Counted from the stretch's first letter, positions 39,173-50,431 are shown. The stretch is 64,000 nucleotides of DNA from Micromussa lordhowensis (GCA_964020085.1 OZ026603.1:6994046-7058045); one strand, 5' to 3'. Numbers and translations: made by a program. Notes: generated by a model from the letters alone, not told the origin.

Positions 39173-41449
39173 CTGGCCTTCTTTTTGCAGTAGTTTCCCC
39201 TGGTCCCAATTTTGCAGAATTTCAGAAAACGCGCGCTGGGGGTCCCCTTGGCAAATTTGACATAGCTCGGCTTCACTGGCACTTTAAGAGGCGCGGTTTG
39301 CAGCAAAATGTTCTGCTAGGTTAGCACTTTAAGGAAATCGTAGTTAGGAGAATGATGGTATTGGCGCCAAGGCTTTTTTTCTGGCCTTCTTTTTGCAGTA
39401 GTTTCCCCTGGTCCCAACTTTGCAGAATTTCAGAAAACGCGCGCTGGGGGTCCCCTTGGCAAATTTGACATAGCTCGGCTTCACGGGCACTCTAAGAGGC
39501 GCGGTTTGCAGCAAAATGTTTTGCTTGGTTAGCACTTGAAGGAAATTTTAGTTCGGAGTTGATGGCATTGGCGCCAGGGTGTTTTTTCTGGCCTTCTTTT
39601 TGCAGTAGTTTCCCCTGGTCCCAACTTTGCAGAATTTCAGAAAACGCGCGCTGGGGGTCCCCTTGGCAAATTTGACATAGCTCGGCTTCACGGGCACTTT
39701 AAGAGGCGCGGTTTGCAGCAAAATGTTCTGCTAGGTTAGCACTTTAAGGAAATTTTAGTTAGGACATGATGGCATTGGCGCCAGGGTGTTTTTTCTGGCC
39801 TTCTTTTTGCAGTAGTTTCCCCTGGTCCCAACTTTGCAGAATTTCAGAAAACGCGCGCTGGGGGTCCCCTTGGCAAATTTGACATAGCTCGGCTTCACGG
39901 GCACTTTAAGAGGCGCGGATTGCAGCAAAATGTTCTGCTAGGTTGGCACTTCAAGGCATCTTAGTTAGAACATGATGGCATTGGCGCAAGGGTGTTTTTG
40001 GTGGCCTTCTTTTTGCAGTAGTTTCCCCTGGTCCCAACTTTGCAGAATTTCAGAAAACGCGCGCTGGGGGTCCCCTTGGCAAATTTGACATAGCTTGGCT
40101 TCACGGGCACTTTAAGAGGCGCGGTTTCCAGCAAAATGTTCTGCTAGGTTAGCACTTTAATGAAAATTTTAGTTCGGACATGATGGCATTGGCGCCAGGG
40201 TGTTTTTTCTGGCCTTCTTTTTCCAGTAGTTTCCCCTGGTCCCAACTTTGCAGAATTTCAGAAAACGCGCGCTGGGGGTCCCCTTGGCAAATTTGACATA
40301 GCTCGGCTTCACGGGCACTTTAAGAGGCGCGGTTTGCAGCAAAATGTTCTGCTAGGTTGGCACTTCACGGAAATTTTAGTTAGGACATGATGGCATTGGC
40401 GCCAGGGTGTTTTTTCTGGCCTTCTTTTTCCAGTAGTTTCCCCTGGTCCCAACTTTGCAGAATTTCAGAAAACGCGCGCTGGGGGTCCCCTTGGCAAATT
40501 TGACATAGCTCGGCTTCACGGGCACTTTAAGAGGCGCGGTTTGCAGCAAAATGTTATGCTAGGTTGGCACTTGAAGGAAATCCTAGTTAGGACATGATGG
40601 CATTGGCGCAAGGGTGTTTTTTCTGACCTTCTTTTTGCAGTAGTTTCCCCTGGTCCCAACTTTGCAGAATTTCAGAAAACGCGCGCTGGGGGTCCCCTTG
40701 GCAAATTTGACATAGCTCGGCTTCACGGGCACTTTAAGAGGCGCGGTTTGCAGCAAAATGTTCTGCTAGGTTGGCAGTTTAAGAAAATTTTAGTTCGGAC
40801 ATGATGACATTGGAACCAGCGTGTTTTTTCTGGCCTTCTTTTTGCAGTAGTTTCCCCTGGTCCCAACTTTGCAGAATTTCAGAAAACGCGCGCTGGGGGA
40901 CCCTTGGCAAATTTGACATAGCTCGGCTTCACGGGCACTTTAAGAGGCGCGATTTGCAGCAAAATGTTCTGCTTGGTTGGCACTTCAAGGAATCTTAGTT
41001 AGGACATGATGGCATTGGCGCAAGGGTGTTTTTTGTGGCCTTCTTTTTGCAGTAGTTTCCCCTGGTCCCAACTTTGCAGAATTTCAGAAAACGCGCGCTG
41101 GGGGTCCCCTTGGCAAATTTGATATAGCTCGGCTTCACGGGCACTTTAAGAGGCGCGGTTTGCAGCAAAATGTTCTGCTAGGTTGGCACTTTAAGGAAAT
41201 CCTAGTTAAGACATGATGGCATTGGCGCGAGGGTGTATTTCCTGGCCTTCTTTTTGCAGTAGATTCCCCTGGTCCCAATTTTGCAGAATTTCAGAAAACG
41301 CGCGCTGTGGGTCCCCTTGGCAAATTTGACATAGCTCGGCTTCACGGGCACTTTAAGAGGCGCGGTTTGCAGCAAAATGTTCTGCTAGGTGAGCACTTTA
41401 AGGAAATCGTAGTTACGAGAATGATGGCATTGGCGCCAAGGTGTTTTTT
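39173..41449 (+). repeat. Higher-order repeat F, copy 2 (11 monomers, 2277 bp)
   Basis: This is a near-identical copy of 36896-39172. Differences seen are CACTGGC near 39275, GCTAGG where copy 1 has GCTGGG near 38491, and AACCAGCGTG where copy 1 has AACCAGGGTG near 38540. Confidence 0.92.
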
Positions 41450-41779
41450 CTGGCCTTCTTTTTGCAGTAGTTTCCCCTGGTCCCAATTTTGCAGAATTTC
41501 AGAAAACGCGCGCTGGGGGTCCCCTTGGCAAATTTGACATAGCTCGGCTTCACGGGCACTTTAAGAGGCGCGGTTTGCAGCAAAATGTTTTGCTTGGTTA
41601 GCACTTGAAGGAAATTTTAGTTCGGAGTTGATGGCATTGGCGCCAGGGTGTTTTTTCTGGCCTTCTTTTTGCAGTAGTTTCCCCTGGTCCCAACTTTGCA
41701 GAATTTCAGAAAACGCGCGCTGGGGGTCCCCTTGGCAAATTTGACATAGCTCGGCTTCACGGGCACTTTAAGAGGCGCG
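41450..41779 (+). repeat. Partial third copy of repeat F with one monomer deleted
   Basis: After copy 2 the sequence follows the start of the unit (CCCAATTTTGCAG near 41483), then jumps to TTTTGCTTGGTTAGC (41588) and TTCGGAGTTG (41621). The second of these lies 2069 bp from its match at 39552, not 2277. The monomer at 41413-41604 is therefore a fusion of the first two monomers of the unit, joined in a conserved stretch. Matching ends at 41779, where GCGCGA replaces GCGCGG. Confidence 0.8.
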
Positions 41780-42477
41780 ATTTGCAGCAAAATGTTCTGC
41801 TAGGTTGGCACTTGAAGGAAATCTTAGTCAGAACATGATGGCATTGGCGCCAGTGTGTTTTTTCTGGCCTTCTTTTTGCAGTAGTTTCCCCTGGTCCCAA
41901 CTTTGCAGAATTTCAGAAAACGCGCGCTGGGGGTCCCCTTGGCAAATTTGACATAGCTCGGCTTCACGGGCACTTTAAGAGGCGCGGTTTGCAGCAAAAT
42001 GTTCTGCTAGGTTGGCACTTTAAGGAAATTGTAGTTAGGACATGATGGCATTGGCGCCAGGGTGTTTTTTCGGGCCTTCTTTTTGCAGTTGTTTCCCCTG
42101 GTCCCAACTTTGCAGAATTTCAGAAAACGCGCGCTGGGGGTCCCCTTGGCAAATTTGACATAGCTAGGCTTCACGGGCACTTTAAGAGGCGCGATTTGCA
42201 ACAAAATGTTCTGCTAGGTTGGCACTTTAAGGAATCTTAGTTAGAACATGATGGCATTGGCGCAAGGGTGTTTTTGGTGGCCTTCTTTTTGCAGTAGTTT
42301 CCCCTGGTCCCAACTTTGCAGAATTTCAGAAAACGCGCGCTGGGGGTCCTCTTGGGAAATTTAACATAGCTCGGCTTCACGGGCACTTTAAGAGGCGCGG
42401 TTTGCAGCAAAATGTTCTGCTAGATTGGCACTTTAAGGAAATCCTAGTTAGGACATGATGGCATTGGCGCCAGGGTG

Positions 42478-42501
42478 TTTTTTCTGGCCTTCTTTTTGCA
42501 G
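42478..42501 (+). other. Polypyrimidine tract ending in GCAG, resembling a 3' splice site (in nearly every monomer)
   Basis: Monomer positions 19-42 hold a run of T and C broken by one GG, ending CTTTTTGCAG followed by T. This fits the eukaryotic 3' splice acceptor form (pyrimidine tract, NCAG). It is among the best conserved parts of the monomer, apart from slippage in the first T run. Occasional copies carry CCAG (37950, 38150) or ACAG (31730, 33389) in place of GCAG. I see no convincing branch point or strong 5' donor. Use in splicing is therefore only a possibility, if the array is transcribed on this strand. Confidence 0.4.
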
Positions 42502-42541
42502 TAGTTTCCCCTGGTCCCAACTTTGCAGAATTTCAGAAAAC

Positions 42542-42547
42542 GCGCGC
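42542..42547. other. GCGCGC palindrome (monomer positions 83-88)
   Basis: This alternating purine-pyrimidine CpG cluster lies in ACGCGCGCTGG and is intact in the great majority of monomers. Rare losses include ACACGCGC near 26603, 46268 and 48132, and CGCGCACT near 11286. It supplies a BssHII-type site once per monomer and so a predicted 207-bp digestion ladder. Methylation at these CpGs would be readable from native long reads. Confidence 0.8.
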
Positions 42548-42607
42548 TGGGGGTCCCCTTGGCAAATTTGACATAGCTCGGCTTCACGGGCACTTTAAGA
42601 GGCGCGG

Positions 42608-42618
42608 TTTGCAGCAAA
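42608..42618. other. TTTGCAGCAAA dyad (monomer positions 149-159)
   Basis: This is a perfect 11-bp inverted repeat with a single central base: TTTGC, A, GCAAA. It appears once per monomer directly after the GGCGCGG block. Frequent variants are TTTCCAGC, TTTCAAGC and ATTGCAGC, all of which break the left arm. Its half TTTGCAG also occurs at monomer positions 36-42 and 63-69. A dyad at a fixed phase is a plausible protein-binding site. I know of no factor that matches it, and it is not the CENP-B box. Confidence 0.5.
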
Positions 42619-42619
42619 A

Positions 42620-42666
42620 TGTTCTGCTAGGTTGGCACTTGAAGGAAACCCTAGATAGGACATGAT
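42620..42666 (+). other. Variable link segment of the monomer (positions about 161-207)
   Basis: Most differences between monomers fall here. The hot positions are 165 (C, T, G or A in GTTNTGC), 182 (T, C or G in CACTTNAAGG), the dinucleotide 191-192 after GGAAAT (CC, TC, TT, GT, TG, CT, GC, CG, AT, GA, GG and others all occur), and 199-200 before ACATG or its variants (GG, AA, GA, AG, CG, TG). The flanking bases stay fixed. These variants act as barcodes that reveal the higher-order repeats. I judged this by eye over many monomers and did not compute a formal profile. Confidence 0.8.
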
Positions 42667-45600
42667 GGCATTGGCGCCAGGGTGTTTTTTCTGGCCTTCT
42701 TTTTGCAGTAGTTTCCCCTGGTCCCAACTTTGCAGAATTTCAGAAAACGCGCGCTGGGGGTCCCCTTGGCAAATTTGACATAGCTCGGCTTCACAGGCAC
42801 TTTAAGAGGCGCGGTTTGCAGCAACATGTTCTGCTAGGTTGGCACTTCATGGAAATTTTAGTTAGGACATGATGGCATTGGCGCCAGGGTGTTTTTTCTG
42901 GCCTTCTTTTTGCAGTAGTTTCCCCTGGTCCCAACTTTGCAGAATTTCAGAAAACGCGCGCTGGGGGTCCCCTTGGCAAATTTGACATAGCTCGGCTTCA
43001 CGGGCACTTTAAGAGGCGCGGTTTGCAGCAAAATGTTTTGCTAGGTTGGCACTTTAAAAATATCCTAGTTAGGACATGATGGCATTGGCGCCATGGTGTT
43101 TTTTCTGGCCTTCTTTTTGCAGTAGTTTCCCCTGGTCCCAACTTTGCAGAATTTCAGAAAACGCGCGCTGGGGGTCCCCTTGGCAAATTTGACATAGCTC
43201 GGCTTCACAGGCACTTTAAGAGGCGCGGTTTGCAGCAAAATGTTCTGCTAGGTTGGCACTTCAAGGAAATTCTAGTTAGGACATGATGGCATTGGCGCCA
43301 GGGTGTTTTTTCTGGCCTTCTTTTTGCAGTAGTTTCCCCTGGTCCCAACTTTGCAGAATTTCAGAAAACGCGCGCTGGGGGTCCCCTTGGCAAATTTGAC
43401 ATAGCTCGGCTTCACGGGCACTTTAAGAGGCGCGGTTTGCAGCAAAATGTTTTGCTAGATTGGCACTTTAAGGATATCCTAGTTAGGACATGATGGCATT
43501 GGCGCCATGGTGTTTTTTCTGGCCTTCTTTTTGCAGTAGTTTCCCCTGGTCCCAACTTTGCAGAATTTCAGAAAACGCGCGCTGGGGGTCCCCTTGGCAA
43601 ATTTGACATAGCTCGGCTTCACGGGCACTTTAAGAGGCGCGGTTTCCAGCAAAATGTTCTGCTAGGTTTGCACTTTAAGGAAATTGTAGTTAGGAGAATG
43701 ATGGCATTGGCGCCAAGGTGTTTTTTCTGGCCTTCTTTTTGCAGTAGTTTCCCCTGGTCCCAACTTTGCAGAATTTCAGAAAACGCGCGCTGGGGGTCCC
43801 CTTGGCAAATTTGACATAGCTCGGCCTCACGGGCACTTTAAGAGGCGCGGTTTGCAGCAAAATGTTTTGCTTGGTTAGCACTTGAAGGAAATTTTAGTTC
43901 GGACATGATGGCATTGGCGCCAGGGTGTTTTTTCTGGCCTTCTTTTTGCAGTAGTTTCCCCTGGTCCCAACTTTGCAGAATTTCAGAAAACGCGCGCTGG
44001 GGGTCCCCTTGGCAAATTTGACATAGCTCGGCTTCACGGGCACTTTAAGAGGCGCGATTTGCAGCAAAATGTTGTGCTAGGTTGGCACTTCAAGGAAATT
44101 TTAGTTAGAACATGATGGCATTGGCGCCAGGGTGTTTTTTCTGGCCTTCTTTTTGCAGTAGTTTCCCCTGGTCCCAACTTTGCAGAATTTCAGAAAACGC
44201 GCGCTGGGGGTCCCCTTGGCAAATTTGACATAGCTCGGCTTCACGGGCACTTTAAGAGGCGCGGTTTGCGGCAAAATGTTCTGCTAGGTTGGCACTTGAA
44301 GGAAATTCTAGATAGGACATGATGGCATTGGCGCCAGGGTGTTTTTTCTGGCCTTCTTTTTGCAGTAGTTTCCCCTGGTCCCAACTTTGCAGAATTTCAG
44401 AAAACGCGCGCTGGGGGTCCCCTTGGCAAATTTGACATAGCTCGGCTTCACAGGCACTTTAAGAGGCGCGGTTTGCAGCAAAATGTTTTTCTAGGTTGGC
44501 ACTTTACGGAAATACTAGTTAGGACATGATGGCATTGGCGCCAAGGTGTTTTTTCTGGCCTTCTTTTTGCAGTAGTTTCCCCTGGTCCCAACTTTGCAGA
44601 ATTTCAGAAAACGCGCGCTGGGGGTCCCCTTGGCAAATTTGACATAGCTCGGCTTCACGGGCACTTTAAGAGGCGCGGTTTGCAGCAAAATGTTCTGCTT
44701 GGTTAGCACTTCAAGGAAATCCTAGTTAGGACATGATGGCATTGGCGCCAGGGTGTTTTTTCTGGCCTTCTTTTTGCAGTAGTTTTCCCTGGTCATAACT
44801 TTGCAGAATTTCAGTTAACGCGCGCTGGGGGTCCCCTTGGCAAATTTGACATAGCTCGGCTCCACGGGCACTTTAAGAGGCGCGGTTTGCAGCAAAATGT
44901 TCTGCTAGGCTGGCACTTCAAGGAAATCCTAGATAAGACATGATGGCATTGGCGGCAGGGTGTTTTTTCTGGCCTTCTTTTTGTAGTAGTTTCCCCTGGT
45001 CCCAACTTTGCAGAATTTCAGAAAACGGGCGCTGGGGGTCCCCTTGGCAAATTTGACATAGCTCGGCTTCACGGGCACTATAAGAGGCGCGGTTTGCAGC
45101 AAAATGTTCTGCTAGGTTGGCACTTTGATGAAATTGTAGTTATAACATGATGGCATTGGCGCCAGAGTGCTTTTTCTGGCCTTCTTTTTGCAGTAGTTTC
45201 CCCTGGTCCAAACTTTGCAGAATTTCAGAAAACGCGCGCTGGGGGTCCCCTTGGCAAATTTGACATAGCTCGGCTTCACGGGCACTTTAAGAGGCGCGGT
45301 TTGCAGCAAAATGTTTTGCTAGGTTGGCACTTTAAGGAAATCTTAGTTACGACATGATGACATTGGCGCCAGGGTATTTTTTCTGGCCTTCTTTTTGCAG
45401 TAGTTTCCCCTGGTCCCAACTTTGCAGAATTTCAAAAAACGCGCGCTGGGGGTCCCCTTGGCAAATTTGACATAGCTCGGCTTCACGGGCACTTTAAGAG
45501 GCGCGGTTTGCAGCAAAATGTTCTGCTAGGTTTGCACTTTAAGGAAATCCTTGTTACGAGATGATGACATTGGCGCCAGGGTGTTTTTTCTGACTTTATT

Positions 45601-48600
45601 TTTGCAGTAGTTTCCCCTGGTCCCAACTTTGCAGAATTTCAAAAAACGCGCGCTGGGGGTCCCCTTGGAAAATTTGATATAGCTCGGCTTCACGGGCACT
45701 TTAAGAGGCGCGGTTTGCAGCAAAATGTTCTGCTAGGTTAAAACTTGAAGGAAATTTTAGTTAGGACATGATGGCATTGGCGCCAGGGTGTTTTTTCTGG
45801 CCTTCTTTTTGCAGTAGTTTCCCCAGGTCCCAACTTTGCAGAATTTCAGATAACGCGCGCTGGGGGTCCCCTTGGCAAATTTGACATAGCTCGGCTTCAC
45901 GGGCACTTTAAGAGGCGCGGTTTGCAGCAAAATGTTTTGCTAGGCTGGCGTTTTAAGGAAATCCTAGTTAAGACATGATGGCAATGGCGCCAGGGTGTTT
46001 TTTCTGGCCTTCTTTTTGCAGTAGTTTTCCCTGGTCCCAACTTTGCAGAATTTCAGAAAACGCGCGCTGGGGGTCCCCTTGGCAAGTTTGACATACCTCG
46101 GCTTCACGGGCACTTTAAGAGGCGCGGTTTGCAGCAAAATGTTTTGCTAGGTTGGCACTTTAAGGAAATGTTAGTTAGAACATGATGGCATTGGCGCCAG
46201 GGTGTTTTTTCTGGCCTTATTTTTGCAGTAGTTTCCCCTGGTCCCAACTTTGCAGAATTTCAGAAAACACGCGCTGGGGGTCCCCTTGGCAAATTTGATA
46301 TAGCTCGGCTTCACGGGCATTTTAAGAGGCGCGGTTTGCAGCAAAATGTTTTGCAAGGTTGGCACTTCAAGGAAATCTTAGTTAGGACATGATGGCAATG
46401 GCGCCAGGGTGTTTCTTCTGGCCTTCTTTTTGCAGTAGATTCCCCTGGTCCCAACTTTGCAGAATTTCAGAAAACGAGCGCTGGGGGTCCCCTTGGCAAA
46501 TTTGACATAGCTCGGCTTCACCGGCACTTTAAGAGGCGCGGTTTGCAGCAAAATGTTCTGCTAGGTTGGCACTTGAAGGAAATCTTAGTTAAGACATGAT
46601 GGCATTGGCGCCAGGGTGTTTTTTCTGGCCTTTTTTTTGCAGTAGTTTCCCCTGGTCCCAACTTTGCAGAATTTCAGAAAACGCGCGCTGGGGGACCCCT
46701 TGGCAAATTTGACATAGCTCGGCTTCACGGGCACTTTAAGAGGCGCGGTTTGCAGCAAAATGTTCTGCTAGGCTGGCATTTTAAGGAAATGATAGTTAGG
46801 ACATGATGGCAATGGCGCCAGGGTATTTTTTCTGGCCTTCTTTTTGCAGTAGTTTTCCCTGGTCCCAACTTTGCAGAATTTCAGAAAACGCGCGCTGGGG
46901 GTCCCCTTGGCAAATTTGACATACCTCGGCTTCACGGGCACTTTAAGAGGCGCGGTTTGCAGCAAAATGTTTTGCTAGGTTGGCACTTTAAGGAAATGTT
47001 GGTTAGAACATGATGGCATTGGCGCCAGGGTGTTTTTTTCTGGCCTTCTTTTTGCAGTAGTTTCCCCTGGTCCCAACTTTGCAGAATTTCAGAAAACGCG
47101 CGCTGGGGGTCCCCTTGGCAAATTTGTCATAGCTCGGCTTCACGGGCACTTTAAGAGGCGCGGTTTGCAGCAAAATGTTCTGCTAGGTTGGCACTTTAAG
47201 GAAATGTTTGTTAGGACATGATGGCATTGGCGCCAGGGTGTTTTTTCTGGCCTTCTTTTTGCAGTAGTTTCCACTGGTCCCAACTTTGCAGAATTTCAGA
47301 AAACGCGCGATGGGGGTCCCCTTGGCAAATTTGACATAGCTCGGCTTCACAGGCACTTTAAGAGGCGCGATTTGCAGCAAAATGTTCTGCTAGGCTGGCA
47401 CTTTATGGAAATTTTAGTTAGGACATAATGGCATAGGCGCCAGGATGTTTTTTCTGGCCTTCTTTTTGCAGTAGTTTCCCCTGGTCCCAACTTTGCAGAA
47501 TTTCAGAAAACGCGCGCTGGGGGTCCCCTTGGCAAATTTGACATAGCTCGGCTTCACGGGCACTTTAAGAGGCGCGGTTTGCAGCAAAATGTTTTGCTAG
47601 ATTGGCACTTTAAGGATATTCTAGTTAAGACATGATGGCATTGGCGCCAGGGTGTTTTTTCTGGCCTTCTTTTTGCAGTAGTTTCCCCTGGTCCCAACTT
47701 TGCAGAATTTCAGAAAACGCGCGCTGGGGGTCCCCTTGGCAAATTTGACATAGCTCGGCTTCACGGGCACTTTAAGAGGCGCGGTTTGCAGCAAAATGTT
47801 CTGCTATGCTGGCGTTTTAAGGAAATGTTAGTTAAGACATGATGGCAATGGCGCCAGGGTGTTTTTTCTGGCCTTCTTTTTGCAGTAGTTTTCCCTGGTC
47901 CCAACTTTGCAGAATTTCAGAAAACGCGCGCTGGGGGTCCCCTTGGCAAGTTTGACATACCTCGGCTTCACGGGCACTTTAAGAGGCGCGGTTTGCAGCA
48001 AAATGTTTTGCCAGGTTGGCACTTTAAGGAAATGTTAGTTAGAACATGATGGCATTGGCGCCAGGGTTTTTTTTCTGGCCTTATTTTTGCAGTAGTTTCC
48101 CCTGGTCCCAACTTTGCAGAATTTCAGAAAACACGCGCTGGGGGTCCCCTTGGCAAATTTGACATAGCTCGGCTTCACGGGCACTTTAAGAGGCGCGGTC
48201 TGCAGCAAAATGTTCTGCTAGGCTGGCATTTTAAGGAAATCCTAGTTAGGACATGATGGCAATGGCGCCAGGGTATTTTTTCTGGCCTTCTTTTTGCAGT
48301 AGTTTTCCCTGGTCCCAACTTTGCAGAATTTCAGAAAACGCGCGCTGGGGGTCCCCTTGGCAAATTTGACATACCTCGGCTTCACGGGCACTTTAAGAGG
48401 CGCGGTTTGCAGCAAAATGTTCTGCTAGGCCGGCACTTTAAGGAAATGTTGGTTAGAACATGATGGCATTGGCGCCAGGGTGTTTTTTTCTGGCCTTCTT
48501 TTTGCAGTAGTTTCCCCTGGTCCCAACTTTGCAGAATTTCAGAAAACGCGCGCTGGGGGTCCCCTTGGCAAATTTGACATCGCTCGGCTTCACGGGCATT

Positions 48601-49060
48601 TTAAGAGGCGCGGTTTGCAGCAAAATGTTTTGCAAGGTTGGCAGTTCAAGGAAATCCTTGTTAGGACATAATGGCAATGGCGCCAGGGTGTTTCTTCTGG
48701 CCTTCTTTTTGCAGTAGTTTCCCCTGGTCCCAACTTTGCAGAATTTCAGAAAACGCGCGCTACGGGTCCCCTTGGCAAATTTGACATAGCTCGACTTACG
48801 GGCACTTTAAGAGGCGCGGTTTGCAGCAAAATGTTGTGCTAGGTTGGCACTTTAAGAAAATTTTAGTTAGGACATGATGGCATGGGCGCCAGGGTGTTTT
48901 TTCTGGCCTTCTTTTTGCAGTAGTTTCCCCAGGTCCCAACTTTGCAGAATTTCAGAAAACGCGCGCTGGGGGTCCCCTTGGCAAATTTGACATAGCTCGG
49001 CTTCACGGGCACTTTAAGAGGCGCGGTTTGCAGCAAAATGTTCTGCTAGGTTGGCACCTG

Positions 49061-50431
49061 AGGGACATTCTAGTTATGACATGATGGCATTGGCGCCAGG
49101 GTGTTTTTTCTAGCCTTCTTTTTGCAGTAGTTTCCCCTGGTCCCAACTTTGCAGAATTTCAGAAAACGCGCGCTGGGGGTCCCCTTGGCAAATTTGACAT
49201 AGCTCGGCTTCACGGGCACTTTAAGAGGCGCAGTTTGCAGCAAAATGTTCTGCTAGGTTGGCACTTGAAGGAAATTTTAGTTACGACATGATGGCATTGG
49301 CGCCAGGGTGTTTTTTCTGGGCTTCTTTTTGCAGTAGTTTCCCCTGGTCCCAACTTTGCAGAATTTCAGAAAACGCGCGCTGGGGGTCCCCTTGGCAAAT
49401 TTGACATAGCTCGGCTTCACGGGCACTTTAAGAGGCGCAGTTTGCAGCAAAATGTTTTGCTAGGTTGGCACTTCAAGGAAATCCTAGCTAGGACATGATG
49501 GCATTGGCGCCAGGTTGTTTTTTCTGGCCTTCTTTTTGCAGTAGTTTCCCCTGGTCCCAACTTTGCAGAATTTCAGAAAACGCGCGCTGGGGGTTCCCTT
49601 GGCAAATTTGACATAGCTCGGCTTCACGGGCACTTTAAGAGGCGCAGTTTGCAGCAAAATGTTCTGCTAGGTTGGCACCTGAGGGAAATTGTAGTTATGA
49701 CATGATGGCATTGGCGCCAGGGTGTTTTTTCTGGCCTTCTTTTTGCAGTAGTTTCCCCTGGTCCCAACTTTGCAGAATTTCAGAAAACGCGCGCTGGGGG
49801 TCCCCTTGGCAAATTTGACATAGCTCGGCTTCACGGGCACTTTAAGAGGCGCAGTTTGCAGCAAAATGTTCTGCTAGGTTGGCACTTGAAGGAAATTTTA
49901 GTTAGGACATGATGGCATTGGCGCCAGGGTGTTTTTTCTGGCCTTCTTTTTGCAGTAGTTTCCCCTGGTCCCAACTTTGCAGAATTTCAGAAAACGCGCG
50001 CTGGGGGTCCCCTTGGCAAATTTGACATAGCTCGGCTTCACGGGCACTTTAAGAGGCGCAGTTTCCAGCAAAATGTTCTGCTAGGTTGGCACTTTAAGAA
50101 AATATTAGTTAGGACATGATGGCATTGGCGCCAGGGTGTTTTTTCTGCCCTTCTTTTTGCAGTAGTTTCCCCTGGTCCCAACTTTGCAGAATTTCAGAAA
50201 ACGCGCGCTGGGGGTCCCCTTGGCAAATTTGACATAGCTCGGCTTCACGGGCACTTTAAGAGGCGCAGTTTGCAGCAAAATGTTCTGCTAGGTTGGCACT
50301 TGAAGGAAATTTTAGTTACGACATGATGGCATTGGCGCCAGGGTGTTTTTTCTGGCCTTTCTTTTGCAGTAGTTTCCCCTGGTCCCAACTTTGCAGAATT
50401 TCAGAAAACGCGCGCTGGGGGTCCCCTTGGC
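49061..50431 (+). repeat. 6-monomer repeat leading into repeat G
   Basis: About 49465-50260 matches 50706-51505 at 1241 bp (six monomers minus 1). Shared marks are CCTAGCTAGGACATG (49483 and 50724), GCACCTGAGGGAAATTG (49676 and 50917), GCGCAGTTTCCAGC and AAATATTAGTTAGG (50100 and 51341). Most monomers from here to 58 kb carry GGCGCAGTTT in place of GGCGCGGTTT, a CpG loss spread by amplification. Confidence 0.8.

Larger units (their letters stand above)
42460..42666 (+). repeat. Reference monomer (207 bp), close to consensus
   Basis: This copy serves as a guide to the monomer. Position 1 is the first G of GGCATTGGCG. Landmarks by monomer position are: GGCGCC at 7-12; T/C-rich tract ending GCAG at 19-42; TTTGCAG at 36-42, 63-69 and 149-155; GCGCGC at 83-88; five G, one T and four C at 90-99; AAATTT at 105-110; GGCACTTTAAG at 130-140, and again at 175-185 in the consensus (this copy has G for T at 182); TTTGCAGCAAA at 149-159; variable link at about 161-207. 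My consensus has about 103 G+C of 207 and eight CpGs. The length is 69 x 3, so reading frames carry over between monomers. It is also in the range of a nucleosome repeat length. Confidence 0.95.
41780..49060 (+). repeat. Mosaic satellite region between repeats F and G
   Basis: No single long period dominates. A dimer relation of 414 bp links 43091 and 43505 (GCGCCATGGTG with TATCCTAG links). In 45.9-48.7 kb, TGGCAAGTTTGACATACC recurs about 1864 bp apart (46080 and 47944; nine monomers plus 1). GGGTATTTTTTCTGG with GTTGGTTAGAACATG recurs 1450 bp apart (46821 and 48271; seven monomers plus 1). GCAATGGCGCC links mark this block. The overlapping offsets suggest several rounds of exchange. Monomer phase reaches about +2 to +3 bp here. 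Confidence 0.75.
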
